Under the pieces are notes generated by a model, which saw only the letters and a program-made list of their open reading frames with translations, made no database searches and was not told the origin of the DNA. From Cheilinus undulatus (Eukaryota; Chordata; Actinopteri; Labriformes; Labridae), in the NCBI RefSeq assembly GCF_018320785.1, contig NC_054877.1, positions 32,634,151 to 32,698,150 of the forward strand: a DNA stretch of 64,000 nucleotides, in the 5' to 3' direction. Shown here piece by piece: positions 48,640 to 59,417 of this stretch (position 1 is its first letter; the number at the start of each line of letters is the position of its first letter). The position numbers and the translations under genes were made by a program.

Positions 48640-50160
48640 GTTTCACCTTACTCCTTGGGAATCAAATGTAGCTATTCAGTACTTTGAGTAAACTTTAAAT
48701 AACTTACTTTTTACTTTTGCTTGAGTAGACTTATAGACTAATGCTTTTACTTCTGCTTAGCTATTTCTTTTACCAGAGTAATTGTAGCTTTACTTAAGTG
48801 CAATAAACTCATACTTCTGTATCAGTACAAGCATTTCTAGTACAAATACCAATATAGTTACAGATATGATAATAATGTGATCTCAGCTAGCATCACACTG
48901 TTGTTGTTTGCCTTTTGTCACATTATAATTTACCTGATATAACTTTGGTCAGGGGAAGAGCACTGGTGCACGACTGGAATACTTGTCAGTACCAGATCCT
49001 TTAATCTAAGCAGGCATCAGTGGACAATACTGAAAATGAAATCAAAAGTTGTATTGCTGTCATTAGCAGCCAGTAGTGATACTGATGCCCATCTCATTTT
49101 GATATAATTTTTATTCTCATCTAAGTATCACCCTGTTGTTTGTTTGCTTTTGTGACATTAAGATTTAGCTGAATAACTAGGGGGATATTTCGGACCAGTT
49201 TACTGACTACTTGCCAGGGGTGCAGGATATTATCGACATGACTTCATCTGATTTTAACTCTTAAAATGTGATTTTAACTCTGTTCTGAGTGTAATTGTCT
49301 TCAATTTTGGAGTTATTCAACAGTGTTGATCCTTGAGTGTTAGCTCAACTTTGGAAACAATCAATTAATTTCTAATCTGAGGGGATGTGCGAGCAGTTTC
49401 CTATCATGCCCTTAGGCAGGGTGTTTAGAAGTGTTTTATACGTGTTTGATTGTGTTTGAGTGTGGCCTGTTGTCCAGTAATCCCTAATGGGGGGGTTTGC
49501 TCATGTTTCTAGTGGAGTGTAGTTGTTTTTTTATGTGAGACACATTTGCACCATGAGTGAAGTTATCTACCGAGTCAGCGTTCCTACCTGTGACTTCAGG
49601 TGTTCGTAAAGAATGCAGTGCATATTCTGGATTAGTATACATTGGTCTGCTATGAGGTTGATTATTTGCTTTGTTCTTGACCACGGGGACCCACCTTGCC
49701 ACAGAATATCAAGAGTTATGCAGCTGTGTCATATTTAAATATTTAACTCCTTCATATACAGGTGTGATTTTACCTGAGCAACCTGGTTGGAGATCTATCC
49801 TCTTGTTGTTCTTGCCACAAAGAACAGATCATATTCTCGGATCAACTCCTCAGCAGCTACTCAGTACCCCGTGCTTTAAGTAAACTTTGAAATAAATACT
49901 TTTTACTTTAACTTGAGTACATTTTCCAAACTGGTAAGAGTACCAGTATTACCCAATACAGACACTGATTCCAATACCAGTACCAATTCCTATATTGATG
50001 TTGTGTATTTCAGTGTACTGACTGGCCTACATTACAGTATCAGATATCACTATTTATGGAGGGGGAGGTATCAGATGCCAATACAGTACTGATACAAAAT
50101 CAGTATTGGTAGTTATATCAATACCAATACTGGTTCAAAAATGGAAATGGTATTTCTATT
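48640..50160. repeat. composite repeat region with ACTTTTACTTGAGTA and CAGTACCAATA motifs
   Basis: Two segments are direct copies: 48676-48730 and 49870-49922 both read roughly AAGTAAACTTTGAAATAAAT then ACTTTTTACTTTAACTTGAG. Between them a second duplication of period about 235 bp is visible (48890-48945 against 49125-49180, around ATCACACTGTTGTTGTTTGC). Near 49930-50160 and 48820-48860 are many CAGTATTGGTA / AATACCAGTACC words like those of fish hAT elements. Overall a nest of old DNA-transposon material. Confidence 0.5.
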
Positions 50161-51073
50161 GTCAAATCCTGTCACAAGCACATATCTATGTGCTTATACT
50201 ACTATCCCATTGAGTCTCAGGTGATATTCATTTGAAAAACTCTGAGGCGCTTCCTCTGATAACAAAGGTCTTTCAAAATAAACCATTATGTATGCTACAT
50301 CAGACCAAACCCCTGTCACTGCCTGAAATGCAGGAAATGTGTGATCCTCAGTTTCCAGTGTGAGCGATGTGACCCACTCATGTTGATGGGCGGTGAGAGG
50401 AGGCTTTGATGGCGGTGAATGGGGTACTAATGAGTTGGCCTTATCAATGGCCGGTCTGTATTCTGTCCTCCTAATGGCCAGGGGGACATCAACAGCACTG
50501 TTGATGGTCCATGTAAACATCTTCCCTGTGTGGGGCCTCCACTTCAACCATCTCACCCAGTTCATAATCTCATTGGTTCATATTGGACTACACTGGCTTT
50601 GTTGCAAGCGATTACCTGTTGCATAATGTGAAGGAAGTGGCTGGTTTACATTTCTGTGAAAGTGTTATTCAGCTCTGCAATAATAAGTTTGCTTTCCAGA
50701 ATAAGTCATTATGTGGCAAACACAGTAGGTGGGGCCTGTGGGGAATAATCAGGGCAGAAGGCCCAGACAGCACTGTGCTGCTGAGTAAACCTTGAGCTCG
50801 AGCTATCACCTGTTGAACATTTAAGAAGCAGTGACACTCTCATCATATTAATGTGAGAGGTCGCTGAAGTCACACATAATAAAATTTAAACAGGTTTAAT
50901 GTGCTGTGGTGTTACTTGAGTGTTGCATAAACGGATGAAGGCTGTGAAAGCGGGCAGCAGTTACACTCAATATGTCTGATAGTAAAGCAGACTGAGACCA
51001 ACTGTTGCTTCTGGTAAAAAGAGCGTTATGTCGGCTGTTAGTGTAACAGGTTATCGACACATGACAGTCTTAC
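50161..51073. promoter_or_regulatory. repeat-poor stretch just inside gng12 intron 1, candidate regulatory DNA
   Basis: 50200-50600 has balanced base composition, no recognised transposon and open frames on both strands (50194-50565 minus, 50393-50626 plus). That pattern is common in constrained non-coding DNA but is no proof. It lies within 1 kb of the first-exon donor of gng12. I see no protein family in the frames. Confidence 0.25.
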
Positions 51074-51500
51074 CTGGCCGGGGTAACGTACAGTCAGGTC
51101 TAGCCGTGTCTCCTTTCACTGAAGCCGAACTGTATCCGTCAACAGACTGGGAGGAGACCTTTCCCTCTGCTCTGTCGCTCACAGCGCAATGTCACAACTA
51201 CACTAACGTGTTTACACCATAGACTGTGGAAAAGCAGCTGTACAGGGACCTCTCCGACACTTCAAAGCTGCCGAATAACACAGCTTTCACTTTCCGCTGA
51301 CGGCTAGGGTAAATGTTTAATTTTCCTGTACTTTTTCCTTCCTCACTGCGACCAGTCCCCCTCTCTCCTTTCCTTTTCCTCCTCCACTTGGGCGCTTCGC
51401 AAATCGACGACAACAGCCGAGTCGAGTCGGGACGAGAGGCGGAACAACCGAAACACAGGCGGAGGCTCGCGAGCGTCAAGGCAGCGACCGTTCAAATACT
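51074..51500 (-). other. gng12: probable gng12 5' untranslated first exon
   Basis: On the minus strand the CpG-rich block ends in a textbook splice donor, CGGCCAG|GTAAGAC, at 51074/51073. The next acceptor on this strand that joins a gng12 coding exon is at 10268. The position and CpG density fit the non-coding first exon known for mammalian GNG12. The transcription start is not determined; anywhere from 51300 to 51500 is possible. An alternative, a promoter for an unrecognised non-coding RNA, cannot be ruled out. Confidence 0.6.
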
Positions 51501-51510
51501 ACTTCCGGAG
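51385..51510 (-). promoter_or_regulatory. CpG-dense core promoter with ETS site
   Basis: I count 17 CpG dinucleotides between about 51389 and 51507, in a window that is otherwise CpG-poor. At 51501-51508 lies ACTTCCGG, a consensus ETS/GABP site common in TATA-less CpG promoters. No TATA box is visible. It sits between the wls 3' end and the gng12 intron, so it most likely drives gng12 leftward. Confidence 0.65.
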
Positions 51511-51867
51511 AGACTACCAAAATAAGAGCAATAGCGGTTTCAGTGAGTTTAAAAGAAAAAAAAAAACTTTATTTCAACTACCCTCAAGCATTTTTGTAGT
51601 ATACTGATGCGTAAAATTTTAACCAAGTTGAGTTTATTCTCTAAGACTTAAATTTACTTTCGACATAACGTTTATTCATTGAGCCTATATTTTTTTTGAT
51701 AATTTTTTTTAATGTTGCTGCATCGTTTCACCATTATTTTCTTTTCTTTTTATACATTTTATTGTCTTACACAATATTTTTGGTGCAGATATACATTTCC
51801 TCTTATTTCAAAATATTTTAGTACAACTTTGATGACATTTTTAACCTTGTTCCATGAATGAATGACT

Positions 51868-51910
51868 GAATAAATTAAAATAAAATAAAATAAGAAAAAA
51901 TAAAATAAAC
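51868..51910. repeat. AAATA microsatellite
   Basis: Imperfect run of TAAAA/AAATA units (AAATAAAATAAAATAAGAAA and following), possibly the A-rich junction next to the retroposon tail on its right. Confidence 0.75.
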
Positions 51911-51949
51911 ATAAGCAGGGAGATAAGTACCATAAAAATATTGTTAATC

Positions 51950-52262
51950 ACAGCATATACATCCAGCAGTCTGCTGCCATCTGGTCGCAGGTACATTGCA
52001 CAAATATAAGTACAAGAAGATACAAGAGTTAATTTATTCCAGTTTCTATTGGCCTTATTAATAATTGGATTTGATCAGTCCTTATAAACAGTAGTAGTCT
52101 GCATTTGCATGTTTGGTAATCTGCGTATGCGATGTATTCTATGTTCATTGTATGAACTGCTGTGTTTTTATTTTATTCTCTTCTGGCTGTACAACAAATT
52201 GCCCCTCCAAGGAACTAAAGTTTACTAAAGTTTTATTCTTAATGTATTCCAGGAATGTCTGC
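51950..52262 (+). repeat. LINE 3'-terminal fragment
   Basis: The plus strand near 51970 translates to LPSGRRYIAQI before a stop, like the end of the reverse-transcriptase reading frame of several fish LINEs. About 200 bp later comes the tail ACAACAAATTGCCCCTCCAA with GGAACTAAAGTTT. It is 5'-truncated and decayed, located between the gng12 promoter and the wls poly(A) site. Confidence 0.55.
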
Positions 52263-53039
52263 GTATTACACTGCAGTGCCCATTCCTCACCATGATGAAA
52301 CTGCTCCACAAATTAATAAATTATGAGAACAAAATGATATAAATATATATAGCTGGTAACTATAATCCAACTTCTCTTATATACCTGAGTTTAAAATTAT
52401 TATTCAAGTTTTACAAATACCTGCTTCCCCACTCATGGGCTTTTCTAGTCATATATTTATTAATGATTAGGTAATGAAGTCTTCTATATGTGCCTTTCCA
52501 AATCATTTCCAATCATTTACCACAGGTGGACTCTGACCAAGGTGTAAATACATGTCAGAAAAGACTGAAAAAAGGAAAGAATCCAAGCTAAACTTCAAGG
52601 GAGTAAACATCTGACAAGCAGTAAAAAACACCGAAGACTCCCAAAGAGACAATAGCAAGAAAGTAACTTTATATAAAACCAGGTTTTGTCCTTCAACAAA
52701 ATTATATTTGTGTCTGTCACTGACTTGGGCACTTTAACTGAAAATGTAGTTCAAAATTGTACCTCAAATAGACCTTATTTTAGAATACGCAAGAAAAAAA
52801 CATCAACTTCCTGTTTCACATTTTCTCTAGCTTTACAGATGAAAGTGAAAATATTGTAGTTCAGCAATGGGCCACGCAGAGGCGCTCCACTCCTAAAATA
52901 ACATGTTCACATTCACACTCATATGGCAATACAAACTGATTATTCAGTGGAGTAATTTACTTTTTGTAACTGTTAAATAAGACAAAAAACAAGGACTTTG
53001 GCCCACATTATTCACAAACATCACAACAATACACAACAG
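52263..53039. other. intergenic DNA between wls 3' end and gng12 promoter
   Basis: AT-rich; no gene recognised. Together with the LINE tail it makes up the spacer of about 1.5 kb between the two genes. Confidence 0.4.
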
Positions 53040-53040
53040 T

Positions 53041-53890
53041 GTTAAGTAAAAGGTTGTTTTTATTTAAATTAGCATAAAAAGCAAAAACCAAAAAAAAAAA
53101 AACAACTAAAAGCCATGTATAATAGGCTACAGTCAACTTCAAAACCATTGATGCATACACTTTGTGAAACTGAAGATGAAAACTTTACAAAAAATAGATA
53201 TCTACATTGTAACATAATGAACGTACAGTATGCATGTCCCAAAGTGGCTATGTGGTCTGTACATTTTCCCCCAGTGATACTGAAAAAAAAAAAAAAAAAA
53301 AACCTCTTAAATACAGCAACATGATCTACTTTTCCATGAAGAATATGCTATGTGGCGAGCTCTAACGGTGGTGAATGAGTAGGTGGTTATGCATAATATC
53401 AAAAAAGAAGTTGTTGGATCTCCAAAAATCCTGCTGTCCATTATTGTCAAAATCTCTGGTTTGTACAAAACAATAAGATTCTTGCTCTGTATTTCAAAAC
53501 AGGAGTAAAATTCCAGCTCTGGCCACCATAAAAGGTTCTCTTCATAATATTATCTCTTTTTTTGGTGATAAAAGTATTGTGCAACTTTTAGCCACAACCT
53601 AAAGAATGAAATGTGTGAGAAATAGTCCACAATGAAATGATACGGACTGATAATACTTAGTATTGGGAAACACTGTGGTACATAATAAGTCACACAGCTG
53701 AGGGTCTTTGCTGAAAAACATAATCACTGTCTGAGAGCGGTAGGTACATGCTTGGTGAAGTGTTGATGCTGTTGTAGAGGCAGGGGATGTAAAAAAGCCT
53801 GTTTGAGTACATATGTATATATAAGAGGGAAGGGATGATTGGAGCAGTAGGTAGCAGAGGAGGGTCTTGCTAAAATCTTACAGTGTGACT
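53041..53890 (-). other. wls: wls 3' untranslated region
   Basis: About 850 bp from the TAG stop to the poly(A) signal at 53059-53064. It includes an A-run of about 19 on the plus strand at 53283-53301. Length is similar to the known mammalian WLS 3' UTR of the main isoform. Confidence 0.6.
53059..53064 (-). terminator. wls: probable poly(A) signal of wls
   Basis: AATAAA on the minus strand, followed within about 20 bases by a GU-rich element (GTTGTGTATTGTTGTG), the standard layout of a vertebrate cleavage site. Confidence 0.6.
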
Positions 53891-54000
53891 CTACTCTTGA
53901 GCCTCTTTGCCAGTCATCTTGTAGATCTCAGTGGGTCCATCAACATGAGTGATTGTCGTAGTCAGCTGGATGTCCTCTCCACTGTTTGCTCCGACATCTC
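53891..54000 (-). CDS. wls: wls last coding exon (cytoplasmic tail)
   Basis: Acceptor ATGTGCAG, then a frame whose first codon is completed by the final G of the exon at 57124. It reads GDVGANSGEDIQLTTTITHV then DGPTEIYKMTGKEAQE and TAG. This is the conserved cytosolic tail of Wntless. The last five residues, KEAQE, are identical to the mammalian C terminus, which has been described as a signal for retrieval of the protein to the ER so that it can be reloaded with Wnt. One change close by: mammals have Arg where this protein has Gly before KEAQE. Confidence 0.95.
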
Positions 54001-57000
54001 CTGCACATAAAAACAAATCATGAACACCCAAATAGCAACAATGCACAAATATAAAAACTTTAAGAGGATGTATTTGTTTTTGTGCATATTTTTGCATTCC
54101 TGCAGGCAATGATTCATTAAATGTGAAATGTTTTAGCTGGATTCCATTCACATGAATACTTTGAGCTTGTTAAAAACAGAAGTGAATCTGAAGAGCGGAT
54201 GAAGTAAATCATCACAGACTGAAACTTGGAGAGGAACCCTCCCACCCACCCCCACCCATATAGACAGATTGGTTGACGCACTACATGGAAAGCTTCCAGC
54301 ACTTCAAACACCTCTTTTCTCTCCCCTTGTCGCTGACGTCAGGAGATGGATGGATGGTTTTCATTACTTCCCTGAGCTCCTCCCCCCAAACTCCCCCTTC
54401 TCCTCTTCACTGTGCCTCTCTGCTCCATCTGGAAGGAAGCCTGGTGTCCATTAGAATCACCTTCTCGGGCCAAAGAGACCCTGCTTTCCCCTGGGAATCT
54501 GGGTCCCTCTGAATCACAGCCCCCCCCACCCCCCTCGTCCTTACACAAACTTTGGATGAATAGACAGCGTTACAGCAGAGGACAGACGCTCAACTCCATC
54601 AGAGGGAAATGAGAGCTGCTGGGGCAGGAATGAAATTTAACCTAATGATTCATACACTGAGGAAGCTAATTTGACATTTGGATGCAAGTCATGCAAACTG
54701 ACTATTCAATAAGTTATTCTATGTGGCTGAATCTGTTTGAGTTTATATACGTTGCTATGACAAAACTAGATATCAGGTATGAATTTTACATTACATGATT
54801 TCTAAATTACTTTTACTTTATATGTTATCATAGAAATAAAATGTCTGACCTACTGGTATTTCAACCATTGTTTTATTTTAACTGTTGCATTGGTCCTGGA
54901 AGACATACAGTGGCTTCAATGAATGTCACATAACTGTATAATAGCAAGCAAAAGTAAAGTTATGACCTTCTCTAAAGCTATAGATAGAGATTTTAACAGT
55001 TGTCAATTAGAAAAGGGCCTACCCCAAAAAGTTGGAAGTATAGACATTGAACTTGGTGATGTGAGGCTTGCATGCAGCTGTTTGGCCATGGAAACCACTT
55101 CCATGAAGCACAGTTAGCACAGTTTTTGTACTAACATTAATGCAAGAGGAAGTTCAGAACCCTTCAGCTATGGAATCAGCAGAACGTTGGCAACTTTTAG
55201 GAACCTTGTGCTTTAGCAGTCATTGACCTGAGTTGCTGTTGTTCCAAAACGCTTCCACTTTCAAATGGAAAATCCAGCAGGGATGAGATTTTACAAACCG
55301 TCTTTTTTGCAAACGTAGCATCCATCACAAAACCACACTTGAAGTCACTGGGCTCTTCAGACTGACCCATTTTGTAACACACATGTCTGCAAATTGAGAC
55401 TGCATGAATAGGTGCTTGATTTATACACCTGTCCTGTAGCAACAGGTCTGATTAAAACAACTGACTTCAATAATTAACAGGTGCCGCCTAATACTTTTGT
55501 CTATAGTGTGTCTTGGTATCACACTTGATGAATAATTTTCATACAATTACAGGATCAATTGTTTATTTTACCTCATTAAAACCCAGTTCAACTGTTTGAA
55601 AAGGAAATCCACAATGTTGTGTTTATTTTCATTCAAGTTAAAAGCTTTTATGCATTTTCTGGTTTGTACAGTGTACTATGTTGTTTATCAATCAGTTTTA
55701 ATGATTTAACCTGATTTTTGGCATCAGTTTGAAACATGAAGTCTAAATGACCTGCTATATCATACAATTCTGACATATTTTAAGTTTTTTTCCTAACTTT
55801 CTCAAATGCCAATCAAAAATGCTTGTAAGCAAGAAAAAAATCTACCATAAATTTGGCTGAGAGCAAACAGACCTACTGTAATGAACCAAATGATAAATAT
55901 ATAAAGACAATTCCATTTTAACATAGGTAACAGGTTATTTCATATCTATTACTATGTTTTCAGATATATTTATTGAGATACTTGTAGCTTATTTTCTGTT
56001 TTTTAAACATGCATATGTAATCATTAATGCTTGGGACATTTTAAGACAATGTTGATTAAAGAACCATGAAGATCTACACACCACGAATGTCCCATTTAAA
56101 GATTTATTTAGCAAAAAAAATGTTTTGAGCCAATATATTCTTTCTCAGACGTGAGGAATTGTTCTTAATGCTTGTTTTTTTAGTTCTAGTGCCCACTCAC
56201 AGGATGTGTGTCTAGTTTAGATGTTCTCCTTACAACAATGTCGATTAACAACTTCATCAATGCAAAGGAACTCAATTTGGAAAAACATCAACTAAGAACT
56301 TTAAGATGTTTCTAAAAATAATTTTTGACATAAAACCTAGTTATAGATTTATTTTCCAGCTGGATGCCTCTCAAAATTAAATCATCTTGGTTCAGTCCAC
56401 TTTTGGACACAAAACTACATGTTAAAACAGTATTTTCTACTTTGTATTTCAAATAATGGACCATTATTGGGTTTTCATTCTGACTATTCATTATTTTTCA
56501 GCTGAACCTCGACTCTGTAGTTAGATTAAAATTTAACTACAGCAGGAGCGGAGTCATTGGTTGGCTGTAAAGTTTGCATTGTTTCAGAGAGATCTGGGTC
56601 TCACTAAATACTGTAAAAACACAACTTTCAAATTAGATTCAGTAAAGGGGGGAAAACTGGGTCATATTTTATGTATAGAATATTGCTCTTTACATTCTGA
56701 TGTCCTCCTGCTGCCTGTTCTGAACTCTGTAGGAGTTTTATTTTTGACATCAGGGAATGCAGAGCAGAAGAAGCAGACAGAGGCTTCATCTAGAAATCAG
56801 ACTACAGGAACGATGTAGATGGCAGAACCACAGTGGGATGAGTTCCAGTGTGCCAGGAACCAAACCTCACAATAAAACCTCCTCTGAGCAATTTAAATCC
56901 TCCTTTTTAATTTATGCTAGAGTGACTATGTCTAGCAGACTATACCACAACCACATACTGTTTTAAAGAGAAAAAACTGCTGAAAAACAAACAATGACTG

Positions 57001-57123
57001 GGGTGGAACTTTATAACCTTCTTTAAAGCAGCACAGACCGTTAACAATTGACCAGCAAAACATGGGCCATCTCTTTTCTTTAGAAAACTAGTAGAGTTGT
57101 GTAGTTACCAGTGATGCACTGAC
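54001..57123 (-). other. wls: wls last intron
   Basis: 3.1-kb phase-1 intron. It contains a full CRE palindrome, TGACGTCA, at 54334-54341 in a pyrimidine-rich, less AT-rich stretch (54230-54620), a Tc1 fragment at 55035-55512, and otherwise AT-rich sequence without recognised exons. Confidence 0.7.
55035..55512 (-). mobile_element. Tc1-like transposon 5' fragment
   Basis: The minus strand begins with the terminal repeat CACACTATAGACAAAAGTAT and follows the same family as 30494-32597: CAGGTGTATAAATCAAGCAC, ATGGGTCAGTCTGAAGAGCC, then decayed N-terminal transposase and TGGAAGTGGTTTCCATGGCC. It breaks off near 55035, before the catalytic part. No intact reading frame. Confidence 0.8.
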
Positions 57124-57277
57124 CACTTGACTGCTCATCTCCATAACGTTTGTGTGACGGTGCATAAAGGAACATGATGGCGAAGACATACAGGTTCCAC
57201 ATGCCGTAGATGCCAGTGAAGAAGGCGCTGTTCACCTGCACAGTGTGTTCACCCCAGTGCCAATGGCCCTCATTCAC
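57124..57277 (-). CDS. wls: wls coding exon (last membrane segment)
   Basis: Acceptor TTTCCATGCAG, 51 codons plus one base, donor AGTG|GTCAGT. It encodes VNEGHWHWGEHTVQVNSAFF, TGIYGMWNLYVFAIMFLYAP and SHKRYGDEQSS. The aromatic-rich hydrophobic stretch is the final transmembrane helix of Wntless, followed by the start of the cytosolic tail. If the donor were skipped the frame would continue GQCITGNYTTLLVF to a stop at 57080, giving a shorter tail without the KEAQE end. Mammalian WLS has alternative C termini that diverge at this same junction. Confidence 0.96.
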
Positions 57278-57559
57278 CTGCATGGAAACACAAGACAAGC
57301 ACAGAGTTAGTTTGTACACTGGATGTTTTAAGGACACAAAAAATAGGGTTGATTGTCGCTGAAATTCATTAAACATACAAAGAAAAGAATAGTTTATAAA
57401 TTTCCCAAGAAGAACAAAAAAAAGTCTTCAAAAAGTCGATGCATCAAACAGTCATCATGCAGGAAGCACAGAAAGTATGTGAAAAGGGGAAGAAAGAAGC
57501 AGAAAACTAATATATTCCTGCCCCTCTCAAGTGAGCTTATAAAAAAGCACTGGGTGCAC

Positions 57560-58970
57560 TAGATTTTTTTTTTTTAAATGTTTTACAATATTTATAATCA
57601 ATTTATTTATTTATTTATAATTAATCATTTTTTAATTATTATTATATTTTCATTTTTTTATTTTAAATTTTATAAATTGAGACATTTTATAAAATGTTAA
57701 TTTTTTTAAAGGTATTAAGGATTTCTTTTTACACGATTCTCAACATTTCTATAGCCGATTGTGATCCATCTCCTCTTTTTGTCATAATTTAAAGTTCCAC
57801 TTTTTGCAATTAAAACCGTTTTTGTTTTATTTTGGATTTTTGAACATCTTAAACTAAGGGTAAATGACTTCCTATCTGGATGACGATCTGCTTTTATTTT
57901 GAAGAAAATTAGAAACTTAGGGGAGAGCAAAGATCATGACATTAATTTAACCAAGGAAAAAAAAAACCTGTTATGGACTGAAGAGGAAATAGGAAATTAA
58001 AAAGTGAAATGTCCCATATCACAAGGTGTAGATGACTTGACTTGTCCACTGAGCTGCCAAAGTGAAATGAGACATTAAGGAGCCGGTGTGGACTTGCTTT
58101 TACATCACTATAGCTGCAGGGAGAGATTACAATGGCTTTAACCTAAGAGTGCTGAAAGGGACAATGAAGTATGCAATAAATGCATAACTCCACACTCCTG
58201 TTTCCCTGGTTTCTCCTGTGTTTTTGGGCCACCTTGCACCCACCTCCAGTTTTGTCATTTCTCTCAGGACACTCCAGTAATTTTCATGGCTCTACAGCAT
58301 ATACGCTATTTCATAAAGACAGAATCATATGTTTTTTATGTTTGTCTGAGGATGCCACAGTTTCCAGATCATGTATGAATCAGGTAACATACACACCATC
58401 TACATTGACATAAAAATGCAACCCCTATGTCCTTGTGATCTGGCAACCCATGACCTGATTCAAGGACTGAGGTGAACTCTGCACAAGCAGATAGACACAA
58501 GAGCTGCATGAAGGAGCGAGGCAGACAAAAATATCAGGACAGGATAGCACTCATCGTTTTTCTGTCTGTATTCCTTCTCTACATAACATCACACTTTATT
58601 TATTGTCTATATAATAGGCTATTCAAGGCCTTCTGGTGTTGGTTAAAGGAGTCAAGACTTCTTCATGTGGTGGGAACATCAGAGATGACCAAAATGAGAG
58701 GTATTTGAACCTATTTCTGTTCATATGAACAGTTTAACAAAGAAAGAGAGAGAACGACAGACTACAATGGCAAATATTTCCAGCTTAAAACATGAGTGTA
58801 CTCACATGGAAAATTTTTGGACAAAAACATAATGTCCTTATGTTAAAATGTGAACTCACCCCCCCCAAATGTTCGCAGGTGTGCTGGTGCAATTAAAAAA
58901 TGAATGGACTAATTATGGGCCTTAAAGAATTGCGATTAATGCAATAGCGCTGACAGCCCTAGACTAAAGG
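57560..58970. repeat. hAT-like repeat remnants in a wls intron, copy B
   Basis: 57560-57700 is an AT-only low-complexity tract (TTTATTTATTTATTTA). 57710-58010 shares ordered phrases with 25100-25345 (GATCCATCTCCTCTTTTTGT; ACTTCCTATCTGGA; CTGCTTTTATTTTGAAGAAA). 58860-58963 ends in GCGATTAATGCAATAGCGCT then GACAGCCCTA, a classic fish hAT terminus. The intervening 58030-58850 is not recognised. Boundaries are approximate. Confidence 0.5.
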
Positions 58971-59085
58971 CATGGTTGCATTTTTTTTAGCAGTTATTGA
59001 TCAATTATTAAAAATAATAGAAAGATCATATCAAAAAAGTACAACAGATTTTTAACAAAATTATGTTTGAAGTTATGTAACTCAC

Positions 59086-59169
59086 CTGACTGATGATGAA
59101 AAAGATAACAGTCAATGCAGCACAGGCCAGTGTGACCAGCATCAGGAACTTAAACCTGAAAATTAGACC
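59086..59169 (-). CDS. wls: wls coding exon (membrane segment after the YEGL motif)
   Basis: Acceptor CCCTTCAG, 28 codons, phase 0, donor CAG|GTGAGT. It encodes GLIFRFKFLMLVTLACAALT then VIFFIISQ, a transmembrane helix preceded by a basic cytosolic segment. Together with the end of the previous exon (HYE) it forms YEGL, the tyrosine endocytosis signal in a cytosolic loop through which AP-2 retrieves Wntless from the cell surface after Wnt release. The motif is split exactly by the intron. Confidence 0.96.
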
Positions 59170-59273
59170 CTGAAGGGCAATGGAGAGGAGGGCTTAGCAC
59201 CAAAATATTCATAAGAAAGTGAAATCTATAAAGACAGTTAAAAAGACCAGCATAATACTTCAGATATACACAC

Positions 59274-59417
59274 CTCATAGTGCAGGCGTCTGGCCTTGGA
59301 CATGGCAGGCAGGGACGTCCTCTTGCCGCTGATGTTGCGGAAGACTTGAAACACCATGAAGCAGAGGAAGAGAAAGTAGAGACAGGCACAGATCCCTGCA
59401 ACTATGATGAAGGCCAT
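59274..59417 (-). CDS. wls: wls coding exon (membrane segment and cytosolic loop)
   Basis: Acceptor TTACCCCAG, 48 codons, phase 0, donor GAG|GTGTGT. It encodes [20 protein letters not shown], a transmembrane helix, then [20 protein letters not shown] and KARRLHYE, the basic cytosolic loop. The Met at its start is internal, not an initiator; it follows GTELA in the previous exon. Very close to the vertebrate consensus. Confidence 0.96.

Larger units (their letters stand above)
10268..51073 (-). other. gng12: gng12 large first intron (about 40.8 kb)
   Basis: Inferred from the acceptor at 10268-10269 and the donor CAG|GTAAGA at 51074/51073. Apart from the repeats listed separately I recognise no coding exon on either strand. 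Unique, repeat-poor stretches of note are 16.7-17.8 kb, 23.4-24.7 kb, 36.2-37.3 kb, 40.9-43.3 kb and 50.2-50.6 kb. Large introns of developmental-signalling genes often hold enhancers, but nothing in the sequence alone proves this here. Confidence 0.6.
5400..51510 (-). other. gng12: gng12 transcription unit (gene span)
   Basis: The gene is inferred from two coding exons, a clear poly(A) signal on the left and a CpG-dense first exon on the right. The product is the G-protein gamma-12 subunit, a 72-residue membrane-anchored partner of G-beta. Exon order on the minus strand: non-coding exon to 51074, coding exon 10267-10160, last exon 7742 to about 5400. The first intron would be about 40.8 kb. 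An extra non-coding exon inside it (human GNG12 has one) cannot be excluded. Teleosts carry gng12a and gng12b; the copy cannot be decided here. Confidence 0.8.

Noticed and set aside
50194..50565. 123-codon minus-strand frame as a possible gene
   Set aside because: No domain recognised and an equally open frame exists on the opposite strand; kept only as a possible regulatory block.
51500..53040. DIRAS3-like gene between wls and gng12
   Set aside because: No small-GTPase motif is present; the spacer is only about 1.5 kb and holds a LINE tail. DIRAS3 is mammalian.
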